Assembly: GCA_963575745.1 (NCBI GenBank)
Contig: CAUYUJ010001447.1
Span: 1,070,180 to 1,134,179 of the forward strand
Origin: Prorocentrum cordatum
Lineage: Eukaryota; Sar; Dinophyceae; Prorocentrales; Prorocentraceae
Direction of reading: 5' to 3'
DNA length: 64,000 nt
This document shows, in pieces, positions 28,206-37,399 of the stretch. Within the stretch, counting starts at the first letter, position 1, and every line of letters starts with the position of its first letter. Below the pieces are notes generated by a model. It had not been told where the DNA came from. It worked only from the letters and a program-made list of their open reading frames with translations, and did no database searches. The translations under genes were made by a program, and so were the position numbers.

Positions 28206-29696
28206 CACGCGCTCGAGATCGCGACCACTGGCGCGGCCGCGCCGCAGAAGACCACGCACCGCTAGCCGCGCCCTCCACAATCTCGAAGCAGACGCCGAGA
28301 GACGGCCAGCCGCAATGATGGGCCAACCCAGCACCGCAAACTCGCCCTCGCTGTCACCGAGGTGCTCCTCCCTGGTCACCACCAGACCTCGGCGCTTGAG
28401 CTCCGTCATGACACGAGTCACAGCGGACCGAACCGCCTCCGCGTCGTAGCCGATGCTCACGAAGTTGTCGACGTACTCAAGGTGATACGATGGGTCCAAA
28501 GAGGGAGCAGGTCTGCCATCTCGTAGTCGTGATTCGTCACCGCAGCCTGCTGCTTCTGCCACTCGCTCCATCACCGACTGACACCACCACATGGCCCAGG
28601 ACCAGCCCATGGGCACGACCCTGAGGCGCGGGTAGAGCTTGGTGGAGGCCCCGACAGCGACCCCGCCGACCTCCTTGATGCCCAGGGCGCCAGCGCGCAC
28701 AGGTCGCAAGCTGAAACGCGGACGGAGCTGCTCGGGCAGCTCAAGGTGGTAGAAGGCGTCCTTCAGGTCGGCACCCTCCGCTGTCAGGAGAGAGTCGTCC
28801 GCCGCCATCTCCAGCATACCGAAGGCGTCGCCCGTCGCGAGCCGCGCGCCCGGGGGCTCGGTGAACACCTCGTTCCAGCGGCGGCAGTCCGCCACCGTGC
28901 GAAGGCGGCCTCCCATTTTTTTCACAAAGAAAATCTCGGCCCGAACGCCGTCCTCCAAGCTGAAGCCGACTAGGTGCCGCTCATACAGCAACTGAACAAA
29001 ACTGGACCAGCGCCGCTGATCACGTAGACGAGGGTGAGAGTAAGGAACAGGTATGAAGCTCTGCCTCAACCCGGCTTCGGCCTCGCTCGGATCCATCAAG
29101 CTCTGCAGAACGAACTGTTCGACCTTGGCTTGCCCGCCCTCCCCCCGCACGTCGGCCAGCGGCACAGGGGCGGTACTGACGCCAGGCAAGGAGAGGAGCG
29201 CAGGGTCGTAGCTCCCGAGGGGCGACTGCTCGACATTGTAGGCACCCCCGGCCACGCGAAGCTGCACCAGCGCTTCTGCGGGAGAGAGAGTCGACGGCGG
29301 CGGACCAAGGTTGCGCACCGACTCGGAGATGTGGGCCAAGCACTGGCTCTGGGCGAGTGACGGGCCAACGTATCGTGCAGAACGGTCACGACCACAACGG
29401 AGGGACGGGTCATGAAGCCAATGAAGAGCGTCCACGCATCCATAGACATCGTTGCAGACACCCAGCCTTCGCCCAATCCTTTGCCTCGTACCTCTGGCGA
29501 GCTCCTTGACCGAAGCCTTATCCAGCGGCTCTTTGAACGAGGGGTAGGGCAGTGGCAAGATGTCCCGGGGCCGACGCCTGCCGATGTCGTGGACGTCCTG
29601 AGGGAAGAAGGGCCCACTCGGGTTGCCGATGCGGAGGGGTGTAGTACTCGTGCTGCCCCCCCCTCCGAAGCCAGCACGGCCCTGATGCTCAGCCAT
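28161..29696 (-). CDS. Reverse transcriptase domain, start of ORF2
   Basis: The preferred start is ATG at 29696-29694, which overlaps the ORF1 stop as ATGGCTGA. The same frame is open from an upstream ATG at 29780, but there ORF1 is still being read. Visible RT blocks (numbered from the 29780 ATG): fingers FFVKKMGGRLRTVADCRRWN (285-303), motif A GADLKDAFYHLELP (336-349, Asp338), motif B RVVPMGWSWAMWWCQ (387-401), motif C LEYVDNFVSIG (434-444) and VLGWPII (483-489). Motif C is YVDN, with Asn instead of the usual second Asp. The frame ends at 28161, but the RT-RNase H connection continues in the neighbouring frame, consistent with one lost G near 28200. The first ~200 residues before RT have no recognised domain. 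Confidence 0.88.
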   Translation of the reverse strand: MAEHQGRAGFGGGGSTSTTPLRIGNPSGPFFPQDVHDIGRRRPRDILPLPYPSFKEPLDKASVKELARGTRQRIGRRLGVCNDVYGCVDALHWLHDPSLRCGRDRSARYVGPSLAQSQCLAHISESVRNLGPPPSTLSPAEALVQLRVAGGAYNVEQSPLGSYDPALLSLPGVSTAPVPLADVRGEGGQAKVEQFVLQSLMDPSEAEAGLRQSFIPVPYSHPRLRDQRRWSSFVQLLYERHLVGFSLEDGVRAEIFFVKKMGGRLRTVADCRRWNEVFTEPPGARLATGDAFGMLEMAADDSLLTAEGADLKDAFYHLELPEQLRPRFSLRPVRAGALGIKEVGGVAVGASTKLYPRLRVVPMGWSWAMWWCQSVMERVAEAAGCGDESRLRDGRPAPSLDPSYHLEYVDNFVSIGYDAEAVRSAVTRVMTELKRRGLVVTREEHLGDSEGEFAVLGWPIIAAGRLSASASRLWRARLAVRGLLRRGRASGRDLERVLATSSSSLSLGVRA

Positions 29697-31337
29697 TTTT
29701 GCGCCTGGACTCCCGCTCCTCGCGGGCCAGGCGCAGACTCTTGTGTAGCTTCGCTTCCTTCTCAACGTCACCGCGGACATGCTCGATCAACTCTGGAGAT
29801 ACTCATCTTGCCCCCAACGCCCTTGCTCTCGGCGTCTTTGGCCTTGTCCCAGTGGGCGAACTCGATGGTCTGGAGCCTCCTAAACTTCATCTCAATGCTA
29901 ATCAAGTTCGTCCCGTCTAGGAGGTCCTGGCAGGTTGCCGCCTTGATCTGCTGGCACAGCTGGTAGTGTTCCTGAACTCCCCAATCCGTGGCGGCGAGTT
30001 TGCAGATCTGCCTGAAGTGCTCGTGATGGCCCTCTATGCCGAGGCCCTCCCGCTGAAGGTAGCTCATGCACCATGCCGCCGTCCTCGGGCCTGGCAGCGT
30101 CCAGTCCGAGCCGAAGTCCTCCTGGCGGGTCATCTCCACCATCTTGCGCCATGGGACGTCGCGGCGACCCTGCGCATCTCGAATAATGGGCAAGATCCTG
30201 GCGTCCGCATCTACAGCCTTCCGCAAGAAGGTCTCGAGGGCGGCTGGCGGAACCAGCTCCACGAACAGGCCCTGGCCGTCTGGCAGCACATGGATGTCCC
30301 GATCCAGGGCTCGAGCTGCCGTGGGAACGTGCCCGGGCACCTCATCGCCAATCCGATATCCGCCCTCGCAGGCGACGGCCCTCCACACCCCAGCGGGGTC
30401 ACCTCCCGGCGCACCAGCGGGGAGCGCGGCAGCGCCGCGCAGCAAGCCCAGCGCAGGGCCCGCGGGCGCGATGGGGGCCACCACTCCTCCTCCCCCAGGC
30501 GCGACCAGTGGCCGCAGGTTGGTGAGCAGGCCGAGGTTGCCGATGGCGGCCGCTCTGGTGCGGCACTCGGCGGTGGCGATCTGCTCCGCCTCCAGGGTGA
30601 GCTGGGCCAGCTCCGCATCCGTCGGCTCGGCTCTGAACCCATACACCTGGTTGCCCGCGATCCCTGGAGGCGGCGGGTTGAAGGCACCGAACCGCGCCGC
30701 CTGCACATCAGCATCGTTGGCCAACGCGACGATGTAGAGATCGCCATCCGCCGTGTAGATGACGTGGTCAGCCTCGGACAATGCCACCCGCCCCAGATTC
30801 AATTGCTGGTGCCACACCACCTCGCCTGCGTAGAAGACGTACACCCAGCGACTCGTCGCCACCGCCGCCATCACTGGTACAGACAGCAGGATGCCGAACA
30901 CGCGGGCGAGCGTCCCTCCGCACCACGACACAGCAGCAGCCGACGCACGCGGCGGCGAGCAGGAAGCCCAGCGCGCCGCCCACCGGGCCCGCGGCCAGGG
31001 AGCGCAGGTCGGTGGCGACGTCACTCGCCAGCTCGGCCGCCGCCGAGGGCGCCGCCGCCTCCGGCCCCGAGGGCGCGGGCGCGGCCTCTGGTGCGGGGCA
31101 GGCCCCACACGCCGGGCACGCCGGCGTCGGGCAGGGCGGCGGCGAGGGGCACACCGCCGGGGCGACCTCCGCGCACGGCGGGATCGCTGGGCACTTCAGC
31201 GAGCACCCTGGGCAAGGAGCTGGCGACCCGCACGCCAGGGAACACACAGGACAGGCGGGACAAGATGGCACCTGCGGGCACCTCGTGAGATAGGAGACCA
31301 CCCCTGTGACGGCGTGGTTCGTGAGCCTCTCCCACAT
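29689..31337 (-). CDS. ORF1, gag-like protein (frame-broken)
   Basis: The ATG at 31337-31335 lies 5 nt inside repeat A1. The first ~140 residues (31337 to about 30920) are Cys/Pro-rich (CPACPVC, CPGC, CPACGAC) and end in a hydrophobic helix (GALGFLLAAACVGCCCVVV, about residues 120-139). The frame then changes: WVYVFYAGEVVWHQQLNLGR ... ADHVIYTADGDLYIVALAND, then VDADARILPIIRDAQGRR ... GPRTAAWCMSYLQREG ... DWGVQEHYQLCQQI and NLISIEMKFRRLQTIEFAHW (to about 29830). Near 29800 it changes again to ELIEHVRGDVEKEAKLHKSL ... AREERESRRK and stops at TGA 29691-29689. This layout matches the first ORF of dinoflagellate retroelements as I remember them. A nucleocapsid role is inferred; no CCHC zinc knuckle is seen. 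Two insertion-type shifts make this copy defective as read. Confidence 0.7.
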
Positions 31338-31342
31338 CCCTC

Positions 31343-31408
31343 AAGACTTGAGCAACCAGAACGGCGGCGGCCCACAAGATACATCGGAAACCCGTGAGAT
31401 CACGACAA
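31343..31408 (-). repeat. Split direct repeat A1 (66 bp, 5' end of element)
   Basis: Identical to 24758-24823. As the 5' terminus in the sense direction it would carry the transcript start. ORF1's ATG follows at once. The sense-strand 3' end reads GCTCAAGTCTT. Confidence 0.92.
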
Positions 31409-31419
31409 AGACCCTCCCA

Positions 31420-31510
31420 GACCATCCATGAAAGGGCGGCCCTTTGCCCAGACCCCTCCGAACCCTCCAAGACAGCTCAAATCAGACCCCCCCCCAAATG
31501 TGACCCCCCC
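31420..31510 (+). repeat. Inverted partner of 23512-23602, right flank of the retrotransposon
   Basis: 'CCATGAAAGGGCGGCCC', 'CTTTGCCCAGACCCCTCCGA', 'ACCCTCCAAGACAGCTCAAA' and 'TCAGACCCCCC' are shared with the opposite strand at 23.5 kb. It marks an older dispersed family into or beside which the element inserted. Confidence 0.75.
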
Positions 31511-32095
31511 CGACTTTATTATGGAATCCGGAGTAGCCGTGGACGGGGAAGGCTGGGGAAGCGAAGGCCGATAAGCCGATGTAGGGAATCGAACTCTATG
31601 CACCACCGCGTGTTCCAGCCCTGCACTGAAATTTGCACTGGAGAGCGGATCCTGGTGTATACGGGACCCTGGTGTATACATTCTTCGTTGTTTCCCCGGG
31701 ACATCGGGGAAACAAGTCTACACCACACCACCCCAGCGTCGCCCCCGACCCTCCAGAAGCCGTGGGATTGAAAAACGGCCCGCCACTGGCAATGTACATG
31801 CTCCAGTTTCCGACGACGGGGAAGGAGGGGCCGCAGGCGTGACCTTGGACAGTGGCTCGGCCTTACTGCGCGGGTTCACGGCACCACGGCCCAATCGAAG
31901 GGGCCCTGGGACACACAAATAATTACACACACAAGTAAAACTATTCCCCATATTTTCCCATATTTTCTGGGTTTCTGTCTCCTCCCCACTTCCCATATTT
32001 TCCCATATTTTCCTGGGAATCGACGATGAATTGTGTCTGTGTGTTTTTTCCCCTCCTGACCAATGGGCATGGGGATCGGTGACACGGTGCCGACC
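31511..32095. other. Unique stretch with TTTTCCCATATTTT duplication
   Basis: 'CCCATATTTTCCCATATTTT' occurs at about 31947-31967 and again at about 31990-32010. 'GGTGTATACGGGACCCTGGT' / 'GTATAC' repeats lie near 31650-31680. No gene is seen. Confidence 0.45.
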
Positions 32096-32358
32096 CCCCT
32101 GAGGGCTCCTCTCGGCGGCCCCTCGGCGGCCTCCCGCGGCGGCCTCCCGCGGCGGCCCCCCGCGGCGGCCCCTCGGCGGCCCTGCGGCGGCCCTCGGTGG
32201 GCCGTCGGCGGCCTCGGCGGCCTCTCGGCGGCCCCTCGGCGGCCCTTTGGCGGCCTTCGACCGCCAGGGCCCAGCGCCTCCTCCTCCTCCTCCCCCTCCT
32301 CCTCCTCCTCCTCCTCCTCCTCCTCCTCCTCCTCCTCCTCCTCCTCCTCCTCCTCCTC
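32096..32358 (+). repeat. GGCGGCC minisatellite, then CTC microsatellite
   Basis: About 180 bp of CTCGGCGGCC/CCGCGGCGGCCC units (12-15 bp period), interrupted only by a short GC spacer, then CTC repeats at 32278-32358 leading into CATCATCAT. Confidence 0.85.
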
Positions 32359-32524
32359 GCCATCATCATCATCGTCTCCGTGCCCATCCTCATCGTCATC
32401 CTTCTCTCCCAGTCGGCCCCGGCTTCCTACTATTGCTATGCCGCCTGCGATCGGACGTTCGCAAATCCGGCTCGCCTTGAAGCATGCAGCCTCGCTCTCA
32501 TCTCGTCGGTCGCCGTCGTCCGAT

Positions 32525-32665
32525 GGTGAAACCGAGAGATACCGATGCCGCTCTACTCACTGGACTCTCCCAGGGTGAGTTCTGACCAGAATCTCGAGCC
32601 AGCAGTGGCGACAAGGGCCTCCCAGGATGCCCAAAAAGGCGAAAACGAAGCAAGAGCAGCGGTAT
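32525..32665 (+). repeat. Dispersed ~130-bp repeat, copy 3
   Basis: 'GAGATACCGATGCCGCTC', 'CTCTCCCAGGGTGAGTTCTG', 'CAGCAGTGGCGACAAGGGCC' and 'AAAAAGGCGAAAACGAAGCA' match the copies at 38-172 and 17690-17845 in order and spacing. Confidence 0.7.
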
Positions 32666-32699
32666 CGACGTATCGGTAACTTCTCCTCCTCTGACCGCT

Positions 32700-32820
32700 G
32701 TCCTCGTGCTCGTCCTTGTCCCGCTTGTGACAAAAGTGGGAAAGGACGAGGACGAGGACCAGGACGAGGGGCCTCGTCCCCATCCTAGGACGAGGGCCTC
32801 GTCCTCGTCATTGGAGTCCG
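32700..32820. repeat. Cluster of GACGAGG/CCTCGTC palindromes
   Basis: 'CTCGTCCTTGTCCC' faces 'GGGAAAGGACGAG' around GCTTGTGACAAAAGT, then 'GGACGAGGGGCCTCGTCC' and 'GGACGAGGGCCTCGTCC' follow as self-complementary blocks. Several alternative hairpins are possible in about 120 bp. Confidence 0.75.
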
Positions 32821-33385
32821 GGGTTGTTCGACAAGGTGCCCCTGGCCCAAGGTGCCCCCAGCTTTTCCCTCCATTTTGGAGCCACTGGGCCCCTCTTGGC
32901 CTCGCGACGGTAGGGGGCTCACAAAAGGACGTACGCGCTCAACTACGTACATGAACACGGCCCCCAAGTCTGCGAGCCCAGCCGCGTGATACGAACGATT
33001 GCGCACTGCGTGCTCTCGAAACCAACGTGGATTCACGTGCACGTGTACGTCCTTCCCTCGCTCCTGAGGGGGGTGCCCTGGAGGCCGTGGGGGGCACCAT
33101 AGGCCAAGGGCGCTTCTGGCAACACCCGAGGAGCGGGCGGGCTCTGGCAGCGGACGCGGGGGGGCGTGGCGCACCGCGCTTCTCCACCGCGCCGGGCCTC
33201 GGCAAGTGCGGGGCGCTGGCTCTCGCGGCGCACTCAGGGGCGAAGGGGGGCGGCAGGGCGGAGGGCAGGAGGGGTGGGTTGCTCCAGACGAAGGCAGGGC
33301 TAGGGCAGCATCGGGCGAAGATAGGTCGAAGACCTCTGACTTCCGGCGGCTCTGGAAAATGCCTCGGGCGCCGCGGCCTTCTCAG
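32821..33385. other. Unique GC-rich stretch
   Basis: It includes two GGTGCCCC-type units shared with 13707-13757. Open frames to about 33400 are composition-driven. No gene is supported. Confidence 0.35.
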
Positions 33386-34225
33386 AGCGTTCCGGAACCT
33401 TGAGCCCGCCCGCGGGCGCAACCGCAACCGGGCGACGCACTTCAACCCGCCCGCGGGCGCAACCGCAACCGCAACCGCAAGCAAGCGACACATTCCAACC
33501 CGCCTGCGGGCGCAACCGCAACCGCCACAGCAGCCAAGGCCAGGTGACACATGTCAACCCGCCCGCGGGCGCAACCGCGACCGCAATCAAGCGACACCAC
33601 AACCGCAAGCAGGCGACACATCCCGACCCGCCCGCGAGCGCAACCGCAAGCCCAACAACAACCAGGCGACACAATTCAACTGGCACGAGCGACACATTTC
33701 AGCCACCATGCGGGCGGAGCCGCAACCGCAACTGCAACCAAGCGACACATTTCAACCCGCCAGCGGGCGCAAATGCAGCCGCAACCTGGCGACACATTAC
33801 AACCCGCCTGCGAGCGCAACCGCAACCGCAACCAGGCGACGCATTTTAATCAGCCCGTGCGCGCGGGCGCAACCGCAACCGCAACCAAGCGACAAATGTC
33901 AACCCGCCCGCGGGGCAACCGCAACCGCAACCAAACGACGCATTTTCAGCCCGCCCGCGGGCGCAGCCGCAACCGCAACCCCAACCAAGCGACACATTTC
34001 AATCCGCTCGCGGGCGAAACCGCACCAACAACCGCAACCAGGCGGCACAATTCAACCCGCCCGCAGGCGCAACGGCAATCGCAACCCGGCGACACATTCC
34101 GACCTGCCTGCGGGCGCAACCGCAAGCCCCACCGCAACCTGGCGACACAGTTCATACCGCCCGCGGGCGCAACCACAACCGCAATGAGGCGTTACATTTC
34201 AATCCGCCCGCGGGCGCAGCTGCAA
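33386..34225 (+). repeat. ~45-55 bp minisatellite with CCGCGGGCGCAACCGCAACC core
   Basis: About 17 units alternate 'CAACCCGCCCGCGGGCGCAA', one to four CCGCAA repeats and 'GCGACACATTTCAA'. Each unit holds a perfect palindrome CCGCCCGCGGGCG-like core (CCCGCGGG). Unit length varies through the CCGCAA count, so the long open frame through it (about 390 codons on the plus strand) changes peptide phase from unit to unit and is not a believable protein. Confidence 0.85.
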
Positions 34226-34809
34226 ACGCAACCGCCACATCAACCCTCTCGTGCAGAAGCAGGAAGAGGAAGTGGAGGAGGAGGAGGGAGAGGAAGAGGA
34301 AAAGGGGGAGTGGGAAGAGAAGATTGGCAGGACGGCCAAGAAGAGGAGGAGGAGGAGGAAGAGGAGGAGAACGACGACGACGAAGAGAAGATGCAAGGGC
34401 GGCCGTGTTTCCAAGAATTGCAGCAGGTCCCGGAGGAGGAGACACCCCAATGGCACGATAGGAGGAGCGAGGGCCTAAAAGATGACGAGGAGGAGAAAGA
34501 AGGAATGTTGCCCGCGGTTCTTCGCCGGGACACTGCAGCGGGGAAGCCCCATTCCACGCTGCTGTCTCCTATTCTATATATATATGTATGTTGTGCGATA
34601 GACCTGTGCGGTGCAATCTAGGTGGTCGAACCGCCGTAATGTATTCTACGTGGTGCACCTGATGTGGGCAGTTTAGGTGGTGCAGTCTAAGTGGTGCAAT
34701 TCACTTTGACTGTCTTGAAACTTTCCTCTCCACTGCTCGTGCAAACATCCCACCCTCCCACCCGCAACTTGGTCGAAAGACTTCTTAAGAACGTGACAGT
34801 GGGTACCAA
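34226..34809. other. GA-rich then unique stretch
   Basis: A degenerate GGA/GAAGAGG sector (about 34255-34400) is followed by unique DNA with 'GTGGTGCA' motifs repeated near 34650-34695. No gene is seen. Confidence 0.4.
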
Positions 34810-34976
34810 ATGGCACTTGGCAACAACAGCGACGTCGACGACGACAGCGACTGCAAAGACGACGCCGACGACGACTACGACGACACCGACGACGTCTCCG
34901 ACTACCCCGACGACGGCGACAACGACGACGGCGACGCCGACGGCGACACCGACGACGACGACGACGACGCCTACGC

Positions 34977-35009
<33 letters not shown>

Positions 35010-35490
35010 CGACGCCGACGACGACGATGAGGACGACGACGACGACGACGTCGACGCCGACAACGACGACGACGACGACGACGACGACGTCGCCTACGAA
35101 GGCGACAACGACGAGGGAGAAAGGACGACCACGGCGACAACGACGACAACGACGAGGGAGGAGGGAGGACGGCGACGACGCGAACGACGAAGAAGGGAGG
35201 ACGGCGACGCCGACGACGACAACGACGAGGGAGTAGGGAACACGATGACGATGGCGACGACGACGACGACGACGTTGGCGACGAAATAGGAGGGATGACG
35301 ACGAGACGCCGACGACGGACGACGACGACGACGAGGGAGGAGAAAGGACGACCACGGCGACAACGACGACGGAAACGACGTCGACGCCAAAGAAAACGAC
35401 GACGACGAGGAAAGACAGAGGACGACGACGGCGACGACGACGAGGGAGGAGGGAGGACGGCGACTACGATGACGATAACGACGCAAGAAC
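34810..35490 (+). repeat. (GAC)n trinucleotide array
   Basis: About 650 bp dominated by GAC/ACG with GGAGGGAGG interruptions that recur about every 90-120 bp (near 35115, 35155, 35190, 35230, 35330 and 35445), so longer blocks have duplicated. Poly-Asp, poly-Thr and poly-Arg frames are artefacts. Confidence 0.88.
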
Positions 35491-35960
35491 GCGCGCGCAC
35501 GTTTTTGTTGAAACTCCGTGTTACGAAACAATGTGTTTTTGCATGTCTTTTGGACGCTCGATTGTGACGGCCTACCGAAAACGATGTTTTTTGCAGGAAT
35601 TCGGCATGCGCGCGCGACGATGCGCGCGCGCGTGCACTTCGCTCCGTTTGTTGCAGCGGATTCTCGCGATGGCACGCGCGCAAGGCCGTTCGAACGATTT
35701 CGACATTCGCGCGCGCGAAGCCCGTCTGGTAATATTTTTGAAAATGCTGAACAAAACAACAATTCCCTGAGGATTTCGCAGGGGCGCGCGTGTTAGTTGT
35801 TTTTGTATTAAAAAACAGCGTTGCGGAATCCTTCGTTTTCGTTTGGGAACTCGATTTGGGAATCCTTCCGAAAGCGATTTGTTTTGAATGATTTCGGCAT
35901 GCGCGCGTGACGACGCGCGCGTGCTCAATTAGTCCCATTTTGTGCAAGGGATTTTTGGGA
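35490..35960 (+). repeat. Two-copy degenerate tandem repeat, ~290 bp
   Basis: 'GCGCGCACGTTTTTGTT' ... 'CCGAAAACGATGTTTTTTGC' ... 'TTCGGCATGCGCGCGCGACG' (35490-35625) is echoed by 'GCGCGTGTTAGTTGTTTTTG' ... 'CCGAAAGCGATTTGTTTTGA' ... 'TTCGGCATGCGCGCGTGACG' (35785-35915). The GCGCGC runs alternate with T-rich runs. Confidence 0.6.
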
Positions 35961-36733
35961 ACTTATGATCATTGATAAACGAATGTGCGCGCAACATTTT
36001 TTTTGCAGAGGATGGCGGGGGGGGCGATGCTGGTTTGGTAAGGATACTATGCGTTCACAAGTAGGATGGACATTTGGTCAGAATCCGATGCGTTTTGCGT
36101 GGGTTTCCAGGCGAACTTTAAACCCGGGGGGCCGATCCATCCTGCTGCTAGAACATACAAGACAGTATACACCCGTGGCCAAGCTTTGGTGTGCTTGCAG
36201 AATGTGTTGCAAGATGTGACCGGATGGTCTCGTATGTTTTTGGACCAACTGTCTACTGAAACCAGTGCCCCTGGCTCGGTAAATGGTGTGTGTTTTAGGT
36301 TGGCCGTACGATAGGAACGAATACTCTGGAATCTTAGCTAATGTGATTCCACGCAGACTGCATCGCCGGACGGCTGTCATTGCTGTTTTTTGTTTGCGGC
36401 CAGCGCCGCACAGCAGATATTCAATGTGCAGTAGAGACGTCATTGGAAATTGAATTGCCTAGTTTTGACATTCGTGTGCTAGCTATCGACATTCTAATTG
36501 GCTCAGGGGTTGGTGACCTTAGTAAGCAGTCAGCAGTTGATCTATAGTCTGGCCATATTGCGGCTGGCGGAGTTGCTCTGATAGGAGGGGGGGCCGTGCG
36601 AAACAGTCTCGGCGGCTCGTTGGAAAGACAGGCCTCCCTCCAATTCGGTCCTGGACTGCCCCTTGCGGGCTGGCGGCTTCACAACCCAGGCAGCGTATAC
36701 AGGTGCAGGTAGCCAATGCTTTAGATATGCATA
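35961..36733. other. Unique stretch left of the methyltransferase-like relic
   Basis: Balanced composition. A plus-strand frame near 36066-36314 (GGPIHPAARTYKTV ... VLQDVTGWSRMFLDQL) is more protein-like than its neighbours, but I cannot assign it. It could be a diverged upstream part of the element whose tail follows. Confidence 0.3.
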
Positions 36734-37258
36734 GTGTGGAGTTGCTGTGTGTTGGCGACGTTTGGTGGATCAGGATGGGTTGAGGACCCCGCGGCTCCAA
36801 CGTGGGAGCCCCGTGCAGTCCCGTCCTGGTCCTTCCATACCACTAAGGCCCTTATTGCAGCTCCTTGTTGCTCCCTGGCAGAATTCGAAACTTGTGAGTT
36901 TGGCCAAGACGGCAGAGCGCCTACAGGAAGATTGGCCGTCAGAATGCCCTCTCTAGCCTTTTTCTCGTCCCCTCCACCCCAGGGAATGGCAAGTGTAGCC
37001 ACGGTCGAGGAGCCCATTAGACCTTGCCAGGCAAGCAAGCGGATGGCTCCGTCTAGAACGCCACACAAGAACGTCTACCCGACTTCGTTGTGTTCTGAAC
37101 TGGCGCAGGCCATGTTGGATGCTGTGCTTCCTTCAGTAGAGTTGTGTGAAGACCATGATCAGGAACACACAGGGCAGTTTCACAAGTTGTTTGTTTCTAC
37201 TGCCTCCATATTTGCCGAGGTTCCTCCCACGGGCCCAGATGTTGCTGTCAAGCATTGA
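36734..37258 (+). pseudogene. Methyltransferase-like C-terminal fragment of a second retroelement
   Basis: The plus strand reads GWVEDPAAPTWEPRAVPSW, then SLAEFETCEFGQDGRAPTGR, LAVRMPSLAFF and KNVYPTSLCSELAQAMLDAV, ending at TGA 37256-37258. The order (E-D/H-P block, C.FG...APT.L.VR, then YP..LC..LA) is that of the C-terminal half of the methyltransferase-like domain in dinoflagellate retroelement polyproteins, and its last block parallels EYPRTFCVALARLF of the element at 25.1 kb. No motif I, recombinase or RT is found upstream in the window, so it is a fragment. Assignment rests on pattern memory and needs a profile search. Confidence 0.4.
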
Positions 37259-37399
37259 GCGGATCCTTCGTTTACAGGCTGGTACCAAATCAGAGCTCGG
37301 GAGTGCAGCAGGCTGATGACCTAGACAACCATTCCGTGGCGATTTCCTTTTCTGTTGAGCCTTGTCCGTTGTTGCACAGGGCATCTCCCGAGGACCCGT

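Larger units (their letters stand above)
24587..31408 (-). mobile_element. DIRS/Ngaro-class tyrosine-recombinase retrotransposon with methyltransferase-like domain
   Basis: This is a 6.8-kb element on the minus strand. The 5' repeat A1 (31408-31343) is followed by ORF1, ORF2, repeat B1 (24956-24824), A2 (24823-24758, touching B1 with no gap), a 38-bp spacer and B2 (24719-24587). A and B pairs appear identical across 66 and 133 bp. This A1-body-B1A2-B2 order is the split-direct-repeat layout of PAT/Ngaro elements, in which a circular intermediate is inserted by a tyrosine recombinase. Coding order is gag-like, RT, RNase H, tyrosine recombinase and C5-methyltransferase-like. Identical repeats suggest recent insertion, yet at least five frame breaks occur in the ORFs, so the copy is probably mobilised in trans, or some breaks are assembly errors. 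Flanks share a 12-bp word (see findings). Confidence 0.88.

Noticed and set aside
31343-31371. Possible dinoflagellate spliced-leader relic at the 3' end of repeat A (sense text ...CTGGTTGCTCAAG)
   Set aside because: Only the terminal GCTCAAG and a few scattered positions agree with the conserved leader. Roughly 13 of 21 positions match by eye, which is not persuasive.
33027-34621. Plus-strand frames of 350-390 codons over the CCGCAA minisatellite
   Set aside because: Unit length varies and shifts phase, so the peptide changes from unit to unit. The open frame reflects lack of stops in the unit.
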